A DNA stretch of 13,785 nucleotides from JBHIBR01 sp046759145 [NCBI: Nitrospinota bacterium] (GTDB taxonomy: Bacteria > UBA8248): NCBI GenBank assembly GCA_046759145.1, contig JBHIBR010000011.1, positions 1 through 13,785 on the forward strand. The letters run 5' to 3'. The position numbers and the translations under genes were made by a program. Positions 1-6,682 of the stretch are shown piece by piece (the first letter of the stretch is position 1; every line of letters starts with the position of its first letter). The notes beneath the pieces are model-generated. The model was given only the letters and a program-made list of their open reading frames with translations. It had not been told where the DNA came from and made no database searches.

Positions 1-18
1 TCCCGGGCCGGGGGGGGG

Positions 19-654
19 GTGGACGCGGCCCCCCCCACCCGCGCGCCCCGGGGGGAGGGGCGTCTTCTCCGGCGCTATCGGGCGCGGGCGGACGGCCTCT
101 ACGAGTCGCTCCCCCCGGGGGAGCGAGGGGGGGCCTTCGAGAAGCTCCACGCCGCCTTCTTCGAGGAGCTGGGCTTTTCCTCGCTCCTGCAGCGAGGGGT
201 GGAGGAGTTCCCGGCCCTCTCCGAGCGCCTGGAGGGCCTCTTCGTCTTTCCCGCCGCCCACGAGCGCGAAGAAGGGGTGGAGCTCGGCCGGGAGGCGCCT
301 CGCCTGGGGCTCCGCCTGCGGGCCGAGCGCTTCGCCGAGCCGGATGGCCTCGCCCGTTTCCTGCGGAGAGCCCTCACGCGGGCCTCTCTCCTGCTGGACG
401 AGCCCTTCGGCTACCGCCCGGAGGAGGTCCCCGGGCGGAGGGGCCCGCGCGCCCCGGGCGAGCGCTGTCCCCTTTGCGAGTTCCCCACACACGCCTGGTC
501 CTACCCGAGCGGCGGGGCGCAGGCGGAGGTGGTCGCGGCCATCCGGGAGGACTTTCCCCACTGGGCGCCCGAGGATGGCCTCTGTTCCCGCTGCCTCGAA
601 GGCTACCGGCTCCGCGTGGCCTGGGGGGCGAAACGCAGTTTGGCCCCGAATTGA
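19..654 (+). CDS. Unrecognised protein with C-terminal zinc-ribbon-like CxxC pairs (possibly 5' partial)
   Basis: I do not recognise this 211-residue protein. The first two thirds are rich in Arg, Glu, Leu and Ala with no membrane segment or signal peptide. The last third has CPLC (residues 150-153) and CSRC (189-192), 35 residues apart, the spacing of a small zinc-binding ribbon, so a cytoplasmic metal-binding, adaptor or chaperone-like protein is plausible. Third-position GC bias is very strong, as in the genes right of the respiratory operon and unlike the operon itself. The GTG at base 19 follows a run of ten G and has no distinct ribosome binding site. The frame stays open to base 1, so the true start may lie outside the window. 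It ends 142 bases before the molybdoenzyme operon on the same strand; a functional link to it is only possible. Being a real gene is likely; its function is unknown. Confidence 0.7.
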   Translation: MDAAPPTRAPRGEGRLLRRYRARADGLYESLPPGERGGAFEKLHAAFFEELGFSSLLQRGVEEFPALSERLEGLFVFPAAHEREEGVELGREAPRLGLRLRAERFAEPDGLARFLRRALTRASLLLDEPFGYRPEEVPGRRGPRAPGERCPLCEFPTHAWSYPSGGAQAEVVAAIREDFPHWAPEDGLCSRCLEGYRLRVAWGAKRSLAPN

Positions 655-796
655 CCGCTCCGGAGGAGATTTTGGGTCGCTTCGGCCCTTGGAGTGGCCG
701 TTTTGTGCTAGGATGGCTTCAACCAAGGAACCAAATGGGAAATCTCGGAGATTCGGTTAACTGGAAAGCCAAGCTAAGGAATGGGGGGGATGAGAA
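655..796 (+). promoter_or_regulatory. Leader region of the respiratory operon
   Basis: This 142-base gap marks the shift from about 73% GC to the more moderate GC of the operon and must hold its promoter if the operon is transcribed on its own. I found no convincing -35/-10 pair: TTGACC at 650-655 and TAGGAT near 710 are not properly spaced with partners. There is no FNR-type TTGAT-N4-ATCAA box. A G-rich Shine-Dalgarno-like stretch (783-790) lies about 6 bases before the GTG start of the catalytic subunit gene. The palindrome inside the gap is listed separately. Confidence 0.4.
741..753. repeat. 13-base palindrome AATCTC-G-GAGATT upstream of the molybdoenzyme operon
   Basis: AATCTCGGAGATT reads the same on both strands apart from its central base: six-base perfect arms around a single G. 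It lies 43 bases before the GTG start of the catalytic subunit gene, where an operator or short hairpin could act on the operon. It matches no site I know for FNR, NarL, NnrR or ModE. Chance occurrence is possible in a leader this long. Confidence 0.4.
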
Positions 797-3700
797 GTGG
801 AGCTGACGAGGAGGAAGTTTTTAGGGATTGCAGCGGCAGGAGCTGGGCTGGTCTTTGCTGAGAATGTCTTTGCCTTCCGGACGCTCAGGCCTGCCCTCGA
901 GGTCGGAAATCCGTTGGAAACCTATCCCGTTAGGAATTGGGAGGAGATCTATCGGGATCAGTATCGGTTCGATAGGACCTTCACTTACGTCTGCTCCCCA
1001 AATGACACCCACGCCTGCCGGGTGCGGGCCTTCGTGAGGAACGGCGTGGTGATGCGCGTCGAGCAGAACTACGACAGCCAAAGGATCAAGGACCTCTATG
1101 GCAACCAGTCCACCCACCATTGGAACCCCAGGATGTGCCTGAAAGGCTATACCTTCCACCGAAGAGTCTATGGCCCTTACCGACTGAGATACCCCATGAT
1201 CCGCAAGGGCTGGAAGCGGTGGGCCGATGATGGCTTTCCCTCGTTAAGCGGGAATCCTGGGCTTCGGACGAAATACAAGTTCGACAGCCGGGGGGCAGAT
1301 GAGTTTGTACGGGCCTCCTGGGATGAGGTCAGCACCTACCTGGCCAATGCTCTCATCACCATCGCCAGAACTTATAGCAGTGAGGAGGGCAGGCGTCGTC
1401 TTCTGATGGACGGGTATCCCCCCGAGATGCTGGAGCACTGGGGGGGTGCGGGAACCCGGACGATGAAGTTCCGTGGGGGGATGGGGCTGCTGGGAGTCAT
1501 CGGCAAATACGGGCTTTACCGCTTCTCAAACATGATGGCTCTTGTCGACGCCCATGTGCGTGGGGTGGGCCCGGAAAAAGCGTTGGCCGGCCGGAACTGG
1601 TCCAACTACACCTGGCATGGCGACCAGGCCCCGGGACATCCCTTCGTCCACGGTCTCCAGACCTCTGACATTGACCTCAATGACTATCGGAATTCCAAGT
1701 TCACCGTCCATGTGGGCAAAAACATGATCGAGAACAAGATGCCGGAGGCCCACTGGTTCGTTGAGATGATGGAACGGGGTGGTCGCATCGCGGTCATCGC
1801 GCCCGAGTATAACCCGCCGGCCACCAAGTCAGACTACTGGATCCCCGTGCGCCCCGGTCTTTCAGACATCTCCATATTTTTATACGTAGCGAAAGCCCTG
1901 ATGGATAAAGGCTGGGTGGATTACGACTTCGTCAAGAGGTTTACCGACTTCCCCCTCCTCGTCCGCATCGACACTTTAAAGAGGCTTAGGGCCCACGAGG
2001 TCTTCCCCGACTACAAGCCCGGCCTCCCCAAGGACGGCCCCTCTTTCGCCATCCAGGGGCTGAAGGAGGACCAGTACAAGAGTGTGGGGGACTTCGTGGT
2101 TTTTGACAAAAAGACGGGTTCCGTTAAAGCCGTCACCCGGGATGATGTGGGGGAGGGGCTCACGGTCAAAGGGATCGACCCCGAGCTGGGGTGGAAGGGC
2201 AAGGTAAAACTGGTGGACGGCTCCCAGGTGGAGGTCTTGACCCTCTGGGAGATGTACAAAGTCCACCTGCGGGACTACGGCCTAGGGACGGTTTCCGAGA
2301 TCACGGGCGCCCCCAAGAAGCTTCTGGAGCGGCTGGCCGGGGATTTCGGCAGGAGGTTCTGGGACCCCGACTTTATGGGGAAGCCCCGCGAAGCCTACCC
2401 CATCTCCGTCCATTACGGGGAGGGAATCAACCACTACTTCCACGCTACGCTACACAACCGCGCTACCTATCTACCCCTGATGCTGGTTGGGAGCATCGGT
2501 GTCCCCGGCTCCGGCTCCCACACGTGGGCCGGTAATTACAAGGCAGCGAATTTCCAGGGCTCCAGGTGGAGCGGCCCCGGCTTCAAGGGTTGGGTAGCAG
2601 AAGATCCCTTCAACCCTAACCTGGACCCGGCAGCCGATGCGAAGGAGATCCGGGTAAGGCCCCACGCCAGGGGGGAGGAGGTAGGCTACTGGGCACACGG
2701 AGAAAGGCCCCTGATCGTCCCTACCCCCAAATACGGCCGAAAGGTGTTCACTGGCAAGACCCACATGCCCACGCCAAGCAAGGTGGTATGGTACACCAAT
2801 GTGAACCTTATCAACAACGCCAAGTGGGCCTACCACCTTATCAAGAATACCAACCCCAAGATCGACATGATCGTCACCCAGGATATCGAGATGACGGGGA
2901 GCGCCGAGTATTCCGATGTGATCCTGCCCGCCAACTCCTGGATGGAGTTCGAGACACTTGAGATTACCTCCTCCTGCTCCAACCCCTTCCTCCAGTTGTG
3001 GAAGGGAGGGATCAAGCCCCTGTACGACAGCCGTGATGATACGCTAATCATGGCTACCGTCGCCGAGAAACTCGCAGAGTTGGCAGGCGACAAACGCTAT
3101 AGGGACTACTGGAAATTCGCCCTGGAGAAGAAGACGGAGGTCTACATCCAGCGCTTGCTGGGCGGCAGCACCACTGGCCGAGGCTATGAAGTGGGCGACA
3201 TCCTGGCCGGTAAATACGGAGAACCTGGCAGCAGTTTGATGCTCTTCAGGACCTATCCTCGGATACCCTTCTGGGAGCAGGTCCACGAGAGCGTCCCCTT
3301 CTACACAGACACGGGGAGGCTTCACGCCTACTGCGACATTCCAGAGGCCATCGAGTACGGTGAGAATTTTGTTGTCCACCGGGAGGGGCCCGAGGCTACC
3401 CCCTATCTTCCCAATGTCATCGTGAGCACCAACCCCTTCGTCAGGCCCGACAACTACGGCTTCACCCCGGAGATGCTTCGGCGGGGGAACGGATTAGACT
3501 GGGAGTCAAGGCATGTGGCCAACAACAAGCTCCCCTGGTCCAAGGTGAAGGAAACCAGAAATCCATTGTGGGAGAAGGGCTTCCGGTTCTTATGCGCTAC
3601 CCCTAAGAGTCGCCACACCGTCCACTCCCAGTGGACTGTTACCGACTGGAACTGGATCTGGAGCCAGAATTTCGGGGACCCCTACCGCATGGATAAGAGG

Positions 3701-4297
3701 CAACCTGGCGTGAATGACTGGCAGATCCATATGAACCCCCAGGCCGCTAAGGACCTGGGCATTAACGACGGGGACTACGTCTATGTAGACGCCGACCCGG
3801 CCAATCGCCCCTACATAGGCGCCAACCCTGCGGACCCCTTCTACAAGGTCTCCCGTCTGATGCTCCGGGTCAAATACAATCCCTCCTATCCTTACCACTT
3901 CACGATGATGAAGCACGCCTCCTTTATCTCCACCGAGCGGACGGTTAAGGCGCATGAGGAGAGGCCCGATGGCAGGGCCCTCTCCCCCACGGGCTACCAG
4001 GCCAGCTTCCGCTACGGCTCCCAGCAGAGTCTCACCATTTCCTGGCTGATGCCGATGCACCAGACCGATTCCCTCTTCCATAAGAAGAAGGTGGAGATGG
4101 CTTTTACTTTCGGCTTCGAGTCGGATAACCACGCTATCAACTCGACCCCCAAGGAGACGCTGATCAGGATCGCCAAAGCCGAGGACGGTGGCTTGGGCGG
4201 AAAGGGCCTCTGGAAGCCGGCCAGAACGGGGTTCAGCCCGGACAACGAAAGCGACTTCATGGAGCTATACCTTCAGGGAAAATTAGTAAAAACATAA
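797..4297 (+). CDS. nxrA: NxrA-like periplasmic molybdopterin oxidoreductase, catalytic alpha subunit
   Basis: Catalytic subunit of the type II DMSO reductase family. It matches the nitrite oxidoreductase alpha subunits of Nitrospira and anammox bacteria closely and throughout, as I recall them, and is similar in length (1166 residues; about 1150 expected). The N-terminus has a twin-arginine signal (TRRKFLG, residues 4-10) followed by a hydrophobic stretch, so the folded enzyme should go to the periplasm. The FS0 iron-sulfur ligands appear to be C66, D70, C74 and C114, Asp taking the second Cys position. D276 in WHGDQAPGHP aligns with the aspartate that binds molybdenum in NarG. A C-terminal molybdopterin-binding domain starts near residue 975. 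The start is GTG, preceded by GGGGGGGA. Family assignment is very secure. Substrate and direction (nitrite oxidation, nitrate reduction, or another oxyanion) are inferred and unproven. Confidence 0.93.
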   Translation: MELTRRKFLGIAAAGAGLVFAENVFAFRTLRPALEVGNPLETYPVRNWEEIYRDQYRFDRTFTYVCSPNDTHACRVRAFVRNGVVMRVEQNYDSQRIKDLYGNQSTHHWNPRMCLKGYTFHRRVYGPYRLRYPMIRKGWKRWADDGFPSLSGNPGLRTKYKFDSRGADEFVRASWDEVSTYLANALITIARTYSSEEGRRRLLMDGYPPEMLEHWGGAGTRTMKFRGGMGLLGVIGKYGLYRFSNMMALVDAHVRGVGPEKALAGRNWSNYTWHGDQAPGHPFVHGLQTSDIDLNDYRNSKFTVHVGKNMIENKMPEAHWFVEMMERGGRIAVIAPEYNPPATKSDYWIPVRPGLSDISIFLYVAKALMDKGWVDYDFVKRFTDFPLLVRIDTLKRLRAHEVFPDYKPGLPKDGPSFAIQGLKEDQYKSVGDFVVFDKKTGSVKAVTRDDVGEGLTVKGIDPELGWKGKVKLVDGSQVEVLTLWEMYKVHLRDYGLGTVSEITGAPKKLLERLAGDFGRRFWDPDFMGKPREAYPISVHYGEGINHYFHATLHNRATYLPLMLVGSIGVPGSGSHTWAGNYKAANFQGSRWSGPGFKGWVAEDPFNPNLDPAADAKEIRVRPHARGEEVGYWAHGERPLIVPTPKYGRKVFTGKTHMPTPSKVVWYTNVNLINNAKWAYHLIKNTNPKIDMIVTQDIEMTGSAEYSDVILPANSWMEFETLEITSSCSNPFLQLWKGGIKPLYDSRDDTLIMATVAEKLAELAGDKRYRDYWKFALEKKTEVYIQRLLGGSTTGRGYEVGDILAGKYGEPGSSLMLFRTYPRIPFWEQVHESVPFYTDTGRLHAYCDIPEAIEYGENFVVHREGPEATPYLPNVIVSTNPFVRPDNYGFTPEMLRRGNGLDWESRHVANNKLPWSKVKETRNPLWEKGFRFLCATPKSRHTVHSQWTVTDWNWIWSQNFGDPYRMDKRQPGVNDWQIHMNPQAAKDLGINDGDYVYVDADPANRPYIGANPADPFYKVSRLMLRVKYNPSYPYHFTMMKHASFISTERTVKAHEERPDGRALSPTGYQASFRYGSQQSLTISWLMPMHQTDSLFHKKKVEMAFTFGFESDNHAINSTPKETLIRIAKAEDGGLGGKGLWKPARTGFSPDNESDFMELYLQGKLVKT

Positions 4298-4306
4298 AGG
4301 GGTGAG

Positions 4307-4645
4307 ATGGTGAAGAAAGAGTTTGATGCCCATGACCCCATGGAGCTGGTAGGGGTGGCACTCCCTGGAGGGGATCTCGAGCGGATGGCGGAGTGCTTCG
4401 TGGAGGAGTACATCCGGGCCGGCTGGGACGATGAAAGTCTACTTCGCCTCTTCCGAGATCCCTTTTACCGGGCCACCCATAGGGTCTACCAAGAGAAGGG
4501 CGAAATGTATGTCCGCCGCCTCATTGCCACGCTGAGGCGGAGATGGGGGTATTGGAAGGACGAGGACATATCCCGCCGGCTTGGTCAGGACGAGCTTAAG
4601 AAACGGCGTCTTGAGGAGGCGAAGAGCGATGGCAAACTGGCATGA
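4307..4645 (+). CDS. Small 112-residue protein encoded between alpha and beta subunit genes, function unknown
   Basis: I cannot name this protein. It starts 9 bases after the alpha subunit stop (AGGGGTGAG just before ATG), and its last 17 bases overlap the beta subunit gene, so it is a co-translated operon member. It has no Cys, no signal peptide and no membrane segment. It is highly charged and probably all helical, with aromatic-rich patches around residues 30-70 (YIRAGWDDESLL, LFRDPFYRATHRVY) and a very basic, coiled tail. This suggests a cytoplasmic assembly factor or small accessory subunit that handles the alpha or beta protein before export. Base composition matches the neighbouring respiratory genes. 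Role is inferred from position only. Confidence 0.82.
   Translation: MVKKEFDAHDPMELVGVALPGGDLERMAECFVEEYIRAGWDDESLLRLFRDPFYRATHRVYQEKGEMYVRRLIATLRRRWGYWKDEDISRRLGQDELKKRRLEEAKSDGKLA
4613..4619 (+). promoter_or_regulatory. Ribosome binding site fixing the beta subunit start
   Basis: GAGGAGG lies 9 bases before the ATG at 4629. This favours 4629 over the upstream in-frame ATG at 4581, and the resulting N-terminus (MANWHEVYNWQLGRKM) matches the start of known NxrB proteins. The site lies inside the preceding small gene, consistent with translational coupling. Confidence 0.75.
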
Positions 4646-5915
4646 GGTTTACAACTGGCAGCTCGGAAGGAAGATGGCCTATCCCTATGAGGAGGCCCAT
4701 CCCAGGTGGCAGTTCGCTTTCGTGTTCAACACCAACCGCTGCATCGCATGCCAGACCTGCACCATGGCCTGTAAGTCCACCTGGACCTTCTCCAAGGGCC
4801 AGGAGTTCATGTGGTGGAACAACGTAGAGACGAAGCCGTATGGGGGCTACCCTCAGTTCTGGGATGTGAAGACCCTCAGGCTTTTGGAAGAGGCCAACGC
4901 CGGTGGACAGGTCTGGGATACTGCGCAGAAGGATGGGGGCAGGCGCCCCTACGGCACCTTCGATGGGATCACCATCTTTGAGGCGGCCATCAAACGCTAC
5001 GGTCCTGAAGGGCATCAACGAGCTGTCGGTTATATCCCTACCGACGAGGAGTGGCGCTTTCCCAATATTTATGAAGACACGGCCACAGGCCACGAAGGAG
5101 CCCTCGGCAAGTGGGGCGATTCGGCAGAGCTGCCCGAGCACAGAACCTGGTTTTTCTACCTCCAGCGGATCTGCAACCACTGCACTTACCCGGCCTGCCT
5201 CGCTGCATGCCCCAGAAAGGCCATTTATAAAAGGCCCGAGGATGGGATCGTTTTGATCGACCAGAAGCGCTGCCGGGGCTATGGAAAATGTGTCGAGGCC
5301 TGTCCTTACAAGAAGCCAATGTTCAGGGGGACAACAAGAATTACGGAGAAATGCATCGCCTGCTATCCCAGGATCGAGGGGAAAGACCCGCATATTACCC
5401 CCGATGGGGCCCCCATCGAGACCCGCTGTATGACCGCCTGCGTGGGGAAGATTCGGCTGCAGGGCTTGGTCAGGATCGACGAAAAGACCGGCGACTGGGC
5501 GGAGGATCGCTATAACCCGCTCTATTTCCTGGTCAAGGTGGAAAAAGTAGGCCTTCCCTTGTATCCACAGTTCGGAACCGAGGCGAATGGCTACTACATC
5601 CCTCCGAGGTGGGTGCCGCGCCCATACTTAAGACAGATGTTCGGCCCCGGGGTGGATGAGGCCATTGAAAGGTACACGGCCCCCTCCAGGGAGCTTCTGG
5701 CCGTTATGCAGCTTTTCCGGGCCCAGCAGAAGATCATCTACCGGTATGAGATTAAGAAAGGACCGAAGATCTTCGAGAGAACCGTCAACGGGAAGAAGTG
5801 GGAGATGTACAACGACACGGTCATCGGCTTCGACAAGAACGGCAAGGAGGTTGTAAGTCTTACCGTCGAGGAGCCAAAACACGTCAGGCCCGATAAGCAC
5901 TATAACTCTATTTAG
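4629..5915 (+). CDS. nxrB: NxrB-like iron-sulfur beta subunit
   Basis: Electron-transfer subunit with four iron-sulfur clusters, 428 residues, almost exactly the length of Nitrospira NxrB. Cluster ligands in order: C38, C41, C44, C48; C182, C185, C190, C194; C215, Y218, C221, C225; C242, C245, C267, C271. Tyr218 sits where NarH has a Trp replacing a Cys, which predicts one [3Fe-4S] and three [4Fe-4S] clusters. Stretches such as FSKGQEFMWWNNVETKPYGG, RPEDGIVLIDQ and MFGPGVDEAIE are hallmark NxrB sequence. There is no signal peptide, so the protein should be carried out by the Tat signal of the alpha subunit. The start at 4629 is set by a strong ribosome binding site and overlaps the preceding small gene by 17 bases. 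The DdhB/EbdB/SerB/PcrB subunits are relatives, but the match to NxrB is closer. Confidence 0.93.
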   Translation: MANWHEVYNWQLGRKMAYPYEEAHPRWQFAFVFNTNRCIACQTCTMACKSTWTFSKGQEFMWWNNVETKPYGGYPQFWDVKTLRLLEEANAGGQVWDTAQKDGGRRPYGTFDGITIFEAAIKRYGPEGHQRAVGYIPTDEEWRFPNIYEDTATGHEGALGKWGDSAELPEHRTWFFYLQRICNHCTYPACLAACPRKAIYKRPEDGIVLIDQKRCRGYGKCVEACPYKKPMFRGTTRITEKCIACYPRIEGKDPHITPDGAPIETRCMTACVGKIRLQGLVRIDEKTGDWAEDRYNPLYFLVKVEKVGLPLYPQFGTEANGYYIPPRWVPRPYLRQMFGPGVDEAIERYTAPSRELLAVMQLFRAQQKIIYRYEIKKGPKIFERTVNGKKWEMYNDTVIGFDKNGKEVVSLTVEEPKHVRPDKHYNSI

Positions 5916-5926
5916 GGGAGAGGACG

Positions 5927-6682
5927 ATGAATCTGGAAGAGGCCTCCAGGCGCGCGCTGGCCAGGAGCCGTGTTTATAGCTTCCTCTCTCCTCTTTTTTT
6001 ATACCCAGATGAGGAGATCTTCTCTGACCTAAACTGGGAGGGGGCAAAGGAAGCCCTAGCCCTCCTCGGAAACCCCGACGGCCTCAAAGAGGCCATCGAA
6101 TCCCTAGGGGGCTGTCTGAAGGACCCCGTGGATCTTGAACGGGAATACGTAAGGGTCTTCGGCCACACGATCTCGACGGAGTGCCCGCCCTATGAGACCC
6201 AGTACGGGAGTGCCCACGTCTTTCAGCAGGCCCAGAACTTAGCCGACATTGCCGGCTTTTATCGGGCTTTCGGTCTGGAGGTCTCAGACCAGGTTAAGGA
6301 GCGACTCGACCATGTCGCCATCGAGCTGGAGTTCATGGCGGTTTTGGCTTACAAGCAGGCTTACGCTTTGGCCTCTGGTTCGGAGGATAAAGCCGAGGTC
6401 TGCCGGGAGGCCCAGAAGAAGTTCTTGAACGATCACCTGGGCCCGTGGGTACCGCTTCTCACCAAGCGTCTTGAGGCGAAAGATGGCTTTTACCAAAGGC
6501 TTGCCCTGCTGACGGAGATGTTTCTGGCTTTCGAGGTCGAAGCGTTCGGGGTAAAGCCCTTATTAGTAGAGAGCTTGACACCGACCCCCTTGGAGCCGGA
6601 TGGGAGTTGCTTCTCCTGCGGGGTCGAGGATCATAGTTTACCAACGGAGGGATCGTCATGGGGAGAATCTGTGGAGGGATAG
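5927..6682 (+). CDS. TorD/NarJ/DmsD-type molybdoenzyme maturation chaperone
   Basis: A 251-residue, mostly helical cytoplasmic protein of the TorD/NarJ family. These chaperones bind the Tat signal and body of the catalytic subunit, aid cofactor insertion and hold back export until assembly is complete. Family features seen: an N-terminal helical stretch SRVYSFLSPLFLYPDEE (14-30), the EC-PP-YETQYG segment (85-94) and the LDHVAIELEFM helix (127-137). The C-terminal tail carries CFSC (228-231), which could bind metal or be incidental. The gene starts 11 bases after the beta subunit stop with GGGGAGAGG before ATG. Its end overlaps the gamma subunit start by 25 bases, so the two are probably co-translated. 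Its place in the operon identifies the alpha subunit as the likely client. The symbols nxrM, narJ and ebdD have been used for equivalents. Confidence 0.88.
   Translation: MNLEEASRRALARSRVYSFLSPLFLYPDEEIFSDLNWEGAKEALALLGNPDGLKEAIESLGGCLKDPVDLEREYVRVFGHTISTECPPYETQYGSAHVFQQAQNLADIAGFYRAFGLEVSDQVKERLDHVAIELEFMAVLAYKQAYALASGSEDKAEVCREAQKKFLNDHLGPWVPLLTKRLEAKDGFYQRLALLTEMFLAFEVEAFGVKPLLVESLTPTPLEPDGSCFSCGVEDHSLPTEGSSWGESVEG

Noticed and set aside
10-36. Run of ten G followed by a run of eight C at the left edge
   Set aside because: Probably local GC-rich sequence or an assembly-prone homopolymer. It makes the first gene's start uncertain but is not a feature by itself.
650-715. Sigma-70-like promoter for the respiratory operon (TTGACC near 650, TAGGAT near 710)
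   Set aside because: The hexamers are not spaced 16-18 bases from acceptable partners.
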